Assembly: GCA_947589385.1 (NCBI GenBank)
Contig: CANPZW010000007.1
Coordinates: 1-64,000 of the forward strand
Origin: an uncultured Clostridia bacterium
Lineage (GTDB): Bacteria > Bacillota > Clostridia > Christensenellales > Borkfalkiaceae
Length of the DNA stretch: 64,000 nt
Reading direction: 5' to 3'
The notes under the pieces were generated by a model. That model saw nothing but the letters and a program-made list of their open reading frames with translations, made no database searches and had not been told where the DNA came from. Position 1 is the stretch's first letter. Each line of letters opens with the position of its first letter. Below, one piece after another: positions 18,967-28,156 of this stretch. The translations under genes were made by a program, and so were the position numbers.

Positions 18967-19038
18967 TGCGCCAAATTTACAACTTTCGCAAGATTTATAA
19001 AATACGCCAAATTTATAACATACGCCGGATTTATAACA
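18967..19038. repeat. Four-copy 18-bp tandem repeat
   Basis: TGCGCCAAATTTACAACT / TTCGCAAGATTTATAAAA / TACGCCAAATTTATAACA / TACGCCGGATTTATAACA. Confidence 0.75.
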
Positions 19039-19074
19039 AAAGAACAAGCGTTGTCGCGGTTTCGTACGGAAAAT

Positions 19075-19638
19075 TCAACCGTTGAAAGCGGTCATCACAT
19101 CCTCTACCGTGCGGCCTTTGGCAAGCTCCGCAGCCGCGTCGGCTGCCCGACCGCAAGCCGAAACAAACAGGTCGTAATCTGTTTTCCTTACTTCCGACAG
19201 CACATAATCTATTAAAGGAATATTCACCTCTTCGTCGCGTATGCCTATGCGTATCCGCGTGAAATTCTGCGTGCCTATTTCGGCTATCACCGAACGCATG
19301 CCGTTGTGCGTGCCCGCGCTTCCCGAAGGACGGATGCGAATCTTGCCCTTGGGAATATCGTAATCGTCGTAAATTACGGCAAGGTTTTCGGGCGTGGCTT
19401 TGTACTTTGCAAGAAGTTGTTTTACCGCCCTGCCGCTGTTGTTCATATAAGTTAAAGGGCGGGCTATTATCACCTTTTCTCCGCCGACGTTCGCCTCCGC
19501 CACAAAGGCTTCACATTCCTTTTTTTTGAATTTGACGCCGAACCTTTCCGCCACGTCGCCTGCGGCGATATAGCCCATGTTGTGAAAAGTTTTCAAATAT
19601 TTTTCCTCGGGATTGCCGAGACCAACTATAATATACAT
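19075..19638 (-). CDS. pth: Peptidyl-tRNA hydrolase
   Basis: MYIIVGLGNPEEKYLKTFHNMGYIAAG...PLTYMNNSGRAVKQLL...DDYDIPKGKIRIRPSGSAGTHNGMRSV. Confidence 0.97.
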   Translation of the reverse strand: MYIIVGLGNPEEKYLKTFHNMGYIAAGDVAERFGVKFKKKECEAFVAEANVGGEKVIIARPLTYMNNSGRAVKQLLAKYKATPENLAVIYDDYDIPKGKIRIRPSGSAGTHNGMRSVIAEIGTQNFTRIRIGIRDEEVNIPLIDYVLSEVRKTDYDLFVSACGRAADAAAELAKGRTVEDVMTAFNG

Positions 19639-19648
19639 ATTATTTTAA

Positions 19649-19668
19649 AAGCCGCATTACTGCGGCTT
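19649..19668 (-). terminator. Terminator-like hairpin after prs
   Basis: AAGCCGCATTACTGCGGCTT with a T-rich flank on the minus strand. Confidence 0.55.
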
Positions 19669-19673
19669 ATTCT

Positions 19674-20621
19674 TTAATCGTAGATTTTCGACATGGATTT
19701 GTCGAGATAAACGTTTTCTATTGCCGAAGCGAAGATGGGCGCTGTTGAAATCATTTTGAATATAGGCAGCATCTTCTCCTTGGGTATATCGATTGTATCG
19801 AGCATTGCAAGCTCGGTTATCGGCGAGGAGGCAAGCCTTTCTATCGCGGGTCCGGAAAGCACCCCGTGCGAACAGCAGGCATAAATTTCCTTGGCGCCCG
19901 CCTCTTTAAGCGCATTCGCACCCTGCACTATCGTGCCCGCCGTATCTATCATATCGTCAACCACAAGGCAGTTTTTGCCGCTCACGTCGCCTATAATATG
20001 CATGACTTCCATAACGTTGGCCTTGGGGCGGCGCTTGTCGATTATTGCCATTTTGGCGTTCATCCTCTCGGCGACCTTTCTTGCACGCGCGACTGAACCT
20101 ATGTCCGGAGATACGACGACGAAATTTTCATCTACCTTCGGTTTGAAATAGTTGTACAAAGTAGGTCCGCCCACAAGGTTGTCCAAAGGAATATCGAAAA
20201 AGCCCTGTATCTGCATGCAATGCAAATCCATGGTAAGCACCCTGTCCGCGCCAGCCGAAGTTATAAGGTTTGCGACGAGTTTAGCCGTTATAGGCTCGCG
20301 CGAGCGCGCCTTTCTGTCCTGACGGGCATAGCCGAAATAGGGAATTACGGCTGTGATTCTGCCCGCGCTTGCACGCTTTGCCGCGTCAATCATTATAAGA
20401 AGCTCCATGAGGTTGGTGTTCACGGGGTTGCTTGTGGACTGTATAAGGAATACGTCCATACCGCGGATTGTTTCCTCGAAACGCACGTAAATTTCCCCGT
20501 CGGAAAAATGCGTAAGCTCCATATTGCCGAGCTTGGTGTTCAGCTTTGCGGCGATTGCCTCCGCAAGGGGTCTGTTTGAATTGCCAGCGAAAATCTTTAT
20601 TTCGTTGCCGTGGTTAATCAT
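19674..20621 (-). CDS. prs: Ribose-phosphate pyrophosphokinase
   Basis: [26 protein letters not shown]...[24 protein letters not shown]...[16 protein letters not shown] at 20621 with GGAGGAGA upstream. Confidence 0.97.
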   Translation of the reverse strand: MINHGNEIKIFAGNSNRPLAEAIAAKLNTKLGNMELTHFSDGEIYVRFEETIRGMDVFLIQSTSNPVNTNLMELLIMIDAAKRASAGRITAVIPYFGYARQDRKARSREPITAKLVANLITSAGADRVLTMDLHCMQIQGFFDIPLDNLVGGPTLYNYFKPKVDENFVVVSPDIGSVARARKVAERMNAKMAIIDKRRPKANVMEVMHIIGDVSGKNCLVVDDMIDTAGTIVQGANALKEAGAKEIYACCSHGVLSGPAIERLASSPITELAMLDTIDIPKEKMLPIFKMISTAPIFASAIENVYLDKSMSKIYD

Positions 20622-20810
20622 TTGGGATTCTCCTCCGATTTTCATTAGCTTCCGCCGCTTTTTCCGGCTGCGAACTGCTTATACATTTTATAATGATAAG
20701 CCGTCATTGTCAACTTAAAATTTTAAATTTTAAAATTGAAAAATTCGTACACACTTTTTGTTTTCTGCGAAAGTTATTAACAAACCCAAAAATTTCCGCT
20801 CCTCTTTCCG

Positions 20811-21272
20811 CTATTCCCTGCGCGCCTTTTCGCGAATCCGCATATCGGAAAAGAAGTTCGAAAGAATTTCCGAACACTCCTTTTCCATAACGCCGCCCTC
20901 CACCTCGATTTTATGGTTGACGAGATTCGCGTTGGCGAGTACGTCCGTTAAAGACACGCCTTTACCTTCGTGCGCGCCGAAATACACTTTTTTTATGCGC
21001 GCGTTTAGCATTGCGCCCATACACATGGGGCAGGGTTCGAGCGTAACGTATATTTCACATTCGGGAATACGCCAGCTTTTAAGTTTTCTGCAAGCCTTTT
21101 CTATCGCTTCAACCTCGGCATGGGCTGTGGCAATCTGCTTTTTTGTTCTGCGGTTATGCCCGCGGGAAATGATTTTTCCGTCGCATACAACCACCGCGCC
21201 TATGGGTACTTCGCCTTCCGAAAGGGCTTTCTGCGCGCATTTTAGCGCCGCCTTCATAAATTTATTTTCCAT
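20811..21272 (-). CDS. tadA: tRNA-specific adenosine deaminase
   Basis: TAHAEVEAIEKA and TLEPCPMCMGAMLNARIKKVYFGA deaminase motifs. Confidence 0.93.
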   Translation of the reverse strand: MENKFMKAALKCAQKALSEGEVPIGAVVVCDGKIISRGHNRRTKKQIATAHAEVEAIEKACRKLKSWRIPECEIYVTLEPCPMCMGAMLNARIKKVYFGAHEGKGVSLTDVLANANLVNHKIEVEGGVMEKECSEILSNFFSDMRIREKARRE

Positions 21273-21993
21273 AATATTCGGTAAAATTTCTCAATACATT
21301 ATAGCATTTTTTCAATTTTCTCAGTCTTTTTATGGGGTGGGAAAGACTGTCGTCCCCGCACTCGATTGTGTAGGCGGGGATACGGAGCTTCAATATGCAC
21401 CAATCCTTGTAACCGCCGCAACTGCCGTATATTTTGCGGACCTTATAACCCGTGCAATCCGCGATTATCTGCGCGCCGCGGATATCCCCCCTGCCGTTGT
21501 ACTCCCAATAGATTTCCCCGCCCTTTGTGTGGAAACTCAGCGTGACGTAGGGCTTGACCTTTAAAGTAAAATTTCTGACGGCGATGGTTTCCGCCTCGGA
21601 AAAAGGGAAGTCGCCTATGCAGTTTTCGCCGCCGCGCCGACGGGTATTCAGCCTACCATTTCCCCAATCGGCGTCGAAATTGCAGTTTAAGTCCACCCCG
21701 CGCGCGTTCGCCTTCCAAAGCGGCTCTCTCTCCTCCGAAATAGCCGCCCCGTCGGGATTTACAAGCGGAATTATCCATCCCCCGCCGCTTTTAATCCCCT
21801 TTTTAATGTGCTTTATGGCGAGGCGGGCGGTTATCCATTCCCTTCCGTGAACGGCATATAGGGCGATAAATTGTCTGCCGTAACATTCGCCTACGTGAAA
21901 AGCATATATTTCACGACCGCGGAAGGAATAGCCTATAACGCACTTCTTGCCCGAGTAGCTTTGGTAAAACTTCTTCACCTCATCGAATATCAC
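21262..21993 (-). CDS. M14-family zinc carboxypeptidase
   Basis: YAVHGREWITARLAI (HxxE), IPLVNPDGAAI, VDLNCNFDADWG, LSFHTKGGEIYWEY. Confidence 0.88.
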   Translation of the reverse strand: MIFDEVKKFYQSYSGKKCVIGYSFRGREIYAFHVGECYGRQFIALYAVHGREWITARLAIKHIKKGIKSGGGWIIPLVNPDGAAISEEREPLWKANARGVDLNCNFDADWGNGRLNTRRRGGENCIGDFPFSEAETIAVRNFTLKVKPYVTLSFHTKGGEIYWEYNGRGDIRGAQIIADCTGYKVRKIYGSCGGYKDWCILKLRIPAYTIECGDDSLSHPIKRLRKLKKCYNVLRNFTEYYGK

Positions 21994-22012
21994 ACAATAA
22001 AATATGTATGCT

Positions 22013-22450
22013 CTATTTGTGATATTCGCTACCCGAGTTTATCATAAAAGCGCGATAGACCTGTTCCAAAAGTATTACGCGCATAAGTTGGTGCGGGAAA
22101 GTCATACCCGAAAAAGACAGCTTTAAATCCGATTTGTCCTTAACTTCGGCGTCAAGCCCGCAGGACGAGCCGATTATGAAGGAAATTTCCTCCCCCCTGT
22201 CGCACAGCGTTTTTATTTCGCGGGCGAAGCCTTCGCTTGTAAGCCCTTTCCCCTCCACGCACAGCGCGATTTTAAAACCTTTCGCCGCGCGGATAAGGGG
22301 CGCCGCCTCTTCCGCAAGGGTGCGACATTCGGGTATCTCCCTTATTTCCAGCCTGCAAAAGCGGGAAAGCCGTTTTTCGTACTCCGCAACCGCGGCGCGG
22401 AGATAGTACTCTTTTATTTTTCCTACGCACACAACGTTGATTTTTTGCAT
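22013..22450 (-). CDS. rlmH: 23S rRNA pseudouridine1915 N3-methyltransferase RlmH
   Basis: MQKINVVCVGKIKEYYLRAAVAEYEKRLSRFCRLEIREIPE...ISFIIGSSCGL...FPHQLMRVILLEQVYRAFMINSGSEYHK. Start corrected to 22450. Confidence 0.95.
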   Translation of the reverse strand: MQKINVVCVGKIKEYYLRAAVAEYEKRLSRFCRLEIREIPECRTLAEEAAPLIRAAKGFKIALCVEGKGLTSEGFAREIKTLCDRGEEISFIIGSSCGLDAEVKDKSDLKLSFSGMTFPHQLMRVILLEQVYRAFMINSGSEYHK

Positions 22451-22451
22451 A

Positions 22452-23348
22452 TCACACCGCGAAAAAAGAAAATATCCACAAAAGCGCGTTTGCAAATATG
22501 CCCACAGCCGCAAACAGAAAGAACGCCGAAACGCCCTTCTTCTGCGCCTTTAAAAAGGGCTTTTTTATGAGAATCAGCCATACTGTACCCGCTAAAAACG
22601 CCGCAACTCCCAAAACGGCAAGCGTTATGTTCACCGCCGCAGAAAAAGGCTGTTCGGAATAACCGCAGGCGTACATTACGATAATGTAAGCGTTGTTCAG
22701 AAAGTGAATAAGCATTGCGGGCAGAAGCGAGCCGCTACGTATTGTAAGCAGGGCGAAAGCGCAGCCGCAGATAAACTGATATACCGTCTGTTCGGGGCTG
22801 GCATGGAAAAGCGAAAAACATAAGCCGACGGTAAATACGGTGCGGATATCCCCCATTCCCGCCCGCGCATTATTTAAAAGCACTCCGCGGAAGAAAAATT
22901 CCTCTACCGCGGCGGGAATAACCGCTATTACGATAATCGCGGGCACGATAAGTCCGCCGTTCAACGCGGGCACATACGAGCTTTCCGTCCGCGGGGTGTA
23001 TCCCATAAGTTTTAAAAGTTCAAGCGTGCCCGTATTTACATAGGAAACGCCGAAAATCAGCCCGAACCCCAAAAGCAGAGCAATCAAAAAATACACGGGG
23101 CGGCATTTTACGCCCGCAACGTCGCTTATTTTTTGCTTTGCATACTTCATGCAAGCGAAACAGCCCAGCGAAATTGCCGCGGGCGCGGCGAGGTAGCCCA
23201 AATATTTATAAACGTCCGAATCCGCATTTAAATCCTCAGCTTTCACAATAACTGTGAAAACCAACTGCATAACAATATAGGCGACGGTGCAAACCGAATA
23301 GGACAAGCCGCCCGTCTGCGGTTTTAAGCGGGAATTTGCTTCGTTCAT
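22452..23348 (-). CDS. CPBP-family intramembrane metalloprotease
   Basis: PAAVEEFFFRGVLLNNA (EExxxR), SLFHASPEQTVYQFICG, MLIHFLNNAY. ATG at 23348. Confidence 0.9.
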   Translation of the reverse strand: MNEANSRLKPQTGGLSYSVCTVAYIVMQLVFTVIVKAEDLNADSDVYKYLGYLAAPAAISLGCFACMKYAKQKISDVAGVKCRPVYFLIALLLGFGLIFGVSYVNTGTLELLKLMGYTPRTESSYVPALNGGLIVPAIIVIAVIPAAVEEFFFRGVLLNNARAGMGDIRTVFTVGLCFSLFHASPEQTVYQFICGCAFALLTIRSGSLLPAMLIHFLNNAYIIVMYACGYSEQPFSAAVNITLAVLGVAAFLAGTVWLILIKKPFLKAQKKGVSAFFLFAAVGIFANALLWIFSFFAV

Positions 23349-23427
23349 GCCCTTATTATACAACTTTTCGGACGGATAGTAAAACGATTTGAAAACGTTC
23401 GGCTTAAAAAGGCGGTATTTATGGAAA

Positions 23428-23458
23428 GCCGCGGGGCAATTTGAAATTGCCCCGCGGC
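23428..23458 (-). terminator. Strong hairpin terminator of the BspA-like gene
   Basis: GCCGCGGGGCAATTTGAAATTGCCCCGCGGC. Confidence 0.75.
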
Positions 23459-23485
23459 GGTTTAAAATATATTTAATGCGGAAAA

Positions 23486-26400
23486 TTATCCGCGCTTCCA
23501 ATAATATTTGTAATATTGTTTTAAATTGTTTGCATTTTGCTCGGGGTCTTCAACATTTATATCGCTTAAATTTGACATATCGGAATTGGAGGAAACTTTC
23601 CAACCCGCGGTATTTTCAAAAATTACTCTTTCAAGTCTTGTGCAAGATTTGAACGCATAACTGCCGATAGAAGTAACGCTTGTGGGTAAGGTTATCTCTG
23701 TAAGGCGATAACAATTCTCGAACGCACTATTCCCGATAGACCTAACGCTTTTTCCTATGGTTATTTCTGTAAGGCTTATGCAATTCCAGAACGCATTATC
23801 GCCGATAGAAGTAACGCTTTTTCCTATGGTTATTTTTATAAGGCTTTCGCAACACCAGAACGCCTCATCGCCGATAGAAGTAACGTTGTCGGATATGGTT
23901 ATTTTAGTAAGGCTTGAACAATTATAGAACGCCTCATCGGCAATCAGTTTAGTGCCGGGGGTTATTTGGTAACTGCCCGAGAATGTATCTTTTGCCTTTA
24001 TTAGATAATTTCCTATATACAAAACGTCGTTTTCCCAATTATCCGCGTTATTATAATAGGCTGTATTATAGAACGCAAAACCCCCGATAGAAGTAATGCT
24101 GTCGGGTATGGTTATTTCTTTAAGGCTTGTGCAATTTTTGAACACTCCCCTGCCGATAGAAGTAACGCTGTCGGGAATGGTTATTTCCGTAAGGTTTGTG
24201 CAACTTGAGAACGCAAGCTCACCGATAGAAGTTATGCTGTTGGGTATGGTTATTTCATCAAGGTGTATGCAACCTGAGAACGCCTTATAGCCGATAGAAG
24301 TAACGCTGTCGGGAATGGTTATTTCCGTAAGGCTTGTGCAACCTTCGAACGCCTCGCTGCCGATAGAAGTTACGCTTGCGGGTATGGTTATTTTTGTAAG
24401 GCTTGTGCAATTATAGAACGCAAAACTGCCGATGGAAGTAACGCTGTTAGGTATGGTTATTTTAGTAAGGCTTTTGCAACCTGAGAACGCAAAACTGCCG
24501 ATGGAAGTAACGCTATCGGGTATGGTTATTTCTTTAAGGCTTGTGCAATTATAGAACGCACTCCTACCGATAGAAGTAACGCTGTTTGGTATGGTTATTT
24601 CTTTAAGGCTTGTGCAATTAGAGAACGCACCACCGCCGATATAAGTAACGCTGTTTGGTATTTCAAGATTCGTTACAAGTTGACCTTTTAAATATAAATT
24701 ACCTGCGCAACAAAGCGGGTTGGCATAATAATCTCCAAAATCTATATTACACCAAACGGCTATATCGTTTATGTAAACTCCTTCAAGGCTTTTGCAACCT
24801 GAGAACGCTCCACTGCCGATAGAAGTAACGCTTTTTCCTATGGTTATTTTTATAAGGCTTTTGCAACACCAGAACGCCTCATCGCCGATAGAAGTTACGC
24901 TGTCCGGTATGGTTATTTTTTCAAGGCTTGTGCAACTATGGAACGCATAATTACCGATAGAAGTAACGCCTTGGGGTATGGTTATTTCTTTAAGGCTTGT
25001 GCAACTTAAGAACGCACTCTTACCGATAGAAGTAACGCTGTCGGGTATGGTTATTTTAGTAAGGCTTTCGCAACACCAGAACGCACCCTCGTCTATAGAA
25101 ATTACATTGTTGCCGACGGTTATTTCTGTAAGGTTTGTGCATTTATAGAACGCCTCATAACCGATTAAAAGTACAGGTAAATTATTATAAAACGAGGGTA
25201 TAAATATATGGCTGGCCCACCTTGTCGTACCTTCTTTAACGGAATAGCCGATTATTTCTTTGTTTTCCATAACTTTAGTAAATTCAAGCCCGTAGGTATA
25301 TTTTTCCACATATCCGCAGGCGGGGCAAACCCCGTCCGATACGCTATGAGTGCTATGCGCAGTTTCTTCGCCGCAATCGGTACAGACTTGCCAATGCTCC
25401 GTTTGGCTGCATTTAAATTTATAATTATGAGCATTAGGGTCGATACTGATTTTCAATTGTTCAAGCGTAGTTTCGTGCTTTTCGCTGTCGAAATATTTTT
25501 CGCAGCCCTCACAATAGTAGTGCGCCCGCATGCCCTCCACAGTGCAGGTCGCGGGCTGCTCGGGGATTAGTTCGCCGTAACTATGCGCGTTAAGGTCTAT
25601 ATCGATTTTTAATTGTTCAATCGTAGTTTCGTGCTTTTCGCTATCGAAATATTTTTCGCAGCCCTCACAATAGTAGTGCGCCTGTAAGCCTTCCGCAGTG
25701 CAGGTCGCCGGCTGCTCGGAAATAAGTTTTCCGTAGTTATGCGCGTTAAGGTCGATATCGATTTTCAATTTTTCAAGCGTAGTTTCGCGCTTTTCACTGT
25801 CGAAATATTTTTCGCATACATCGCAATAGTAGTGCGCCTGTAAGCCTTCCGCAGTGCAGGTCGCCGGCTGCTCGGGAATAAGTTCGCCGTAATTGTGCGC
25901 GTTAAGGTCGATATCGATTTTCAATTTTTCAAGCGTAGTTTCGTGCTTTTCGCTGTCGAAATATTTTTCGCATACATCGCAATAGTAGTGCGCTTGCAAG
26001 CCCTCCGCAATGCAAGTCGCCGGCTGCTCGGGAATAAGTTCGCCGTAACTATGCGCGTTAAGGTCGATATCGATTTTTAATTGTTCAAGCGTAGTTTCGT
26101 GCTTTTCACTATCGAAATATTTTTTGCAAACATCGCAATAGTAGTGCGCCTGTAAGCCCTCTTTTTTACAGGTCGCCGGCTGCTCGGGGATAAGTTTTCC
26201 GTAGTTATGTACGTGTACTCCCGAGTTTCCGCCCTGCTGCCCGCCGCCTTGTCCGCCGAAATCTTCACTGCCGGAACCGCCCGAACCTTGTCCGCCGAAA
26301 TCTTCACTGCCGGAACCGCCCGAACCTTGTCCGCCGAAATCTTCACTGCCAGAACCGCCCGAACCTTGTTCATCGGACTCTTCGCTGTCGGAACTGCCCG

Positions 26401-26533
26401 AACCCTGCCCGCCGGGCGTTTCCTGTTGGTTGCCGCTTTGATTATTTGCGGCGGGTTCACAGCCTGCCAAATTAAACACAAGGCAAAACGCACAGGTCAG
26501 CGCTATAAGCGCAAGTAAAAGTTTTTTCTTCAT
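23486..26533 (-). CDS. BspA-like leucine-rich-repeat surface lipoprotein
   Basis: Lipobox [21 protein letters not shown] repeats; five ~53-aa [14 protein letters not shown]...[30 protein letters not shown] repeats; about 17 [23 protein letters not shown] LRRs. Confidence 0.9.
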   Translation of the reverse strand: MKKKLLLALIALTCAFCLVFNLAGCEPAANNQSGNQQETPGGQGSGSSDSEESDEQGSGGSGSEDFGGQGSGGSGSEDFGGQGSGGSGSEDFGGQGGGQQGGNSGVHVHNYGKLIPEQPATCKKEGLQAHYYCDVCKKYFDSEKHETTLEQLKIDIDLNAHSYGELIPEQPATCIAEGLQAHYYCDVCEKYFDSEKHETTLEKLKIDIDLNAHNYGELIPEQPATCTAEGLQAHYYCDVCEKYFDSEKRETTLEKLKIDIDLNAHNYGKLISEQPATCTAEGLQAHYYCEGCEKYFDSEKHETTIEQLKIDIDLNAHSYGELIPEQPATCTVEGMRAHYYCEGCEKYFDSEKHETTLEQLKISIDPNAHNYKFKCSQTEHWQVCTDCGEETAHSTHSVSDGVCPACGYVEKYTYGLEFTKVMENKEIIGYSVKEGTTRWASHIFIPSFYNNLPVLLIGYEAFYKCTNLTEITVGNNVISIDEGAFWCCESLTKITIPDSVTSIGKSAFLSCTSLKEITIPQGVTSIGNYAFHSCTSLEKITIPDSVTSIGDEAFWCCKSLIKITIGKSVTSIGSGAFSGCKSLEGVYINDIAVWCNIDFGDYYANPLCCAGNLYLKGQLVTNLEIPNSVTYIGGGAFSNCTSLKEITIPNSVTSIGRSAFYNCTSLKEITIPDSVTSIGSFAFSGCKSLTKITIPNSVTSIGSFAFYNCTSLTKITIPASVTSIGSEAFEGCTSLTEITIPDSVTSIGYKAFSGCIHLDEITIPNSITSIGELAFSSCTNLTEITIPDSVTSIGRGVFKNCTSLKEITIPDSITSIGGFAFYNTAYYNNADNWENDVLYIGNYLIKAKDTFSGSYQITPGTKLIADEAFYNCSSLTKITISDNVTSIGDEAFWCCESLIKITIGKSVTSIGDNAFWNCISLTEITIGKSVRSIGNSAFENCYRLTEITLPTSVTSIGSYAFKSCTRLERVIFENTAGWKVSSNSDMSNLSDINVEDPEQNANNLKQYYKYYWKRG
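25437..26210. repeat. Five-copy coding tandem repeat (~156 bp unit)
   Basis: Repeated aagttcgccgtaa-tatgcgcgttaaggtcgatatcgatttt...gcgggctgctcgg units inside the BspA-like gene. Confidence 0.85.
26248..26370. repeat. Three-copy 39-bp Gly/Ser-rich coding repeat
   Basis: Repeats of ccttgtccgccgaaatcttcactgccggaaccgcccgaa. Confidence 0.85.
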
Positions 26534-26561
26534 TTTGTCTCCTTCATGCGGTAAAAATTAA

Positions 26562-26720
26562 GGTGTGCTCCCGAAAGAGCACACCGCACGGTATCTCTCA
26601 CGGTTACCACACCTTGCAATTTTCAATTACCCTTTTGAGTTACTTTGAAAAACAAAAGAGATACACAATGCCAGTTTGTGTAACTGAAAGGGTATTTATT
26701 TAATTGCAAAATGTGGTGAT
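26562..26720 (-). promoter_or_regulatory. Candidate structured 5' leader of the BspA-like gene
   Basis: Perfect hairpin GGTGTGCTCccgaaaGAGCACACC (26562-26585) plus a ~40-bp imperfect inverted repeat (26606-26643 vs 26679-26720) and a second pairing GTATCTCT (26591-26598) / AGAGATAC (26657-26664). Confidence 0.5.
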
Positions 26721-26786
26721 TAAAATATAGCACTGCGGCAAGGTTTTGTCAAGGATTTTATTTTAAAAGAAAGGTTGCGTAAATCG

Positions 26787-26815
26787 TTGACAAGCGGGCG
26801 GATTTAAAATATAAT
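26787..26815 (+). promoter_or_regulatory. Promoter of pheST
   Basis: TTGACA (26787-26792), 17 nt, TATAAT (26810-26815). Confidence 0.88.
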
Positions 26816-26829
26816 TTTGTTGAAAACTA

Positions 26830-27070
26830 CATCAACGACTGTGAACGGGACAGACGGGCGCATAAGCTCCTTTCAGAGAGAAAAATCCGAGGCTGAAAGA
26901 TTTTTTACGGGGTGCGGACGGTATTCACCCGCGAGTCGGGCGTGCGAAATTTTTTAAAGTAGCGCGCTCCGCTTCCCTTGGCGTTACAAGGCAATAAGGC
27001 GCTTTGGAAAAGGCGCGAAATCAGGTGGTACAGCGGAATCCCCGCCCTGTGTATGCAGGGCGGGGATATT
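26830..27070 (+). promoter_or_regulatory. T-box leader of pheST (tRNA-Phe sensing)
   Basis: AGGTGGTACAGCGG T-box core (27023-27036), CGACT/AGTCG stem I base, putative TTC specifier (26924-26926), then terminator CCCCGCCCTGTGTATGCAGGGCGGGG (27040-27065). Confidence 0.9.
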
Positions 27071-27117
27071 GTATTGGTTTAAAAAATTTATCGGGTAAAA
27101 AAATTCAGGAGTAATTT

Positions 27118-28146
27118 ATGGACATAGAATCAAATATCAGGCTCACCGACGAGGACGTTGATAAGGCGCTGAAAGACGTTACTTCTTCCAAACAGCTTCA
27201 AGAAGTAAAAATGAGCTTTTTGGGCAAGACGGGGCGCGTTTCGGAGCTTATGAAGCACATGCGCGAAGTCGCCGCGGAAAAAAAGCGCGAAATCGGTCAA
27301 CTTTTAAACGATTTGCGCGCACGCACGGAAGAAAAGTTCAACGCTTTGAACGATAAATTGAAGAAAAAGGAGCTGGAAGAACGTTACGCGGCGGAAACGG
27401 TGGATATCACAATGCCGGGAAGAAAAAGCGAAAGCGGCTCTTTCCACCCCAACACTCTTATAAGGGACGAGCTGGTTTCAATATTTTCGGGAATGGGCTT
27501 CGAAGTGTTCGAAGGTCCGGAGATTGAAAACGAATACTACAATTTCACGGCGCTTAACACTCCCGCAGACCACCCCGCGCGGGATATGCAGGACACATTT
27601 TATCTTGCGCCCGGACTTTTGCTGCGCACGCAGACTTCGGCGGGGCAGATAAGGGTTATGGAGAGCAAAAAGCCGCCCATAAAAATTCTTTCGCCCGGCA
27701 AGGTATATAGAAGCGACGACGACGCCACTCATTCGCCCATGTTCTCGCAAATGGAAGGGCTGGTTGTGGATAAGGGCATTACCCTTTGCGATTTAAAGGG
27801 TATGCTTGACGAGTTTGCAAAAAGAGTTTTCGGAGAAAGCGTTAAAACGAGGCTTCGCCCCTCCTACTTCCCTTTCACCGAGCCGTCCGTAGAGGTTGAC
27901 GTCAGCTGTTTCGAGTGCGGCGGAAAGGGTTGCAGGCTGTGCAAGGGCACGGGCTGGATAGAAGTTTTGGGCGCGGGTATGGTGAACAGGCGCGTTTTGG
28001 AGGGCTGCGGGATTGACCCCGACGTGTATTCGGGCTTCGCTTTCGGAATGGGCATTGAGAGAATAGCCATGCTGAAATACGGCATAAACAATATGAAACT
28101 GCTGTTCGAAGGCGACGTAAGATTTTTAAAACAGTTCAAGGATTGA
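27118..28146 (+). CDS. pheS: Phenylalanyl-tRNA synthetase alpha subunit
   Basis: [61 protein letters not shown]. Confidence 0.98.
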   Translation: MDIESNIRLTDEDVDKALKDVTSSKQLQEVKMSFLGKTGRVSELMKHMREVAAEKKREIGQLLNDLRARTEEKFNALNDKLKKKELEERYAAETVDITMPGRKSESGSFHPNTLIRDELVSIFSGMGFEVFEGPEIENEYYNFTALNTPADHPARDMQDTFYLAPGLLLRTQTSAGQIRVMESKKPPIKILSPGKVYRSDDDATHSPMFSQMEGLVVDKGITLCDLKGMLDEFAKRVFGESVKTRLRPSYFPFTEPSVEVDVSCFECGGKGCRLCKGTGWIEVLGAGMVNRRVLEGCGIDPDVYSGFAFGMGIERIAMLKYGINNMKLLFEGDVRFLKQFKD

Positions 28147-28156
28147 GAGGTTCGAT

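Noticed and set aside
18967-19038. Possible CRISPR or coding peptide (84-aa plus ORF 18961-19215)
   Set aside because: No spacers; the ORF is antisense to pth for most of its length, so treated as a tandem repeat.
23700-25170. Possible CRISPR-like regular repeats
   Set aside because: The ~70-bp periodicity is the LRR coding repeat of the BspA-like protein.
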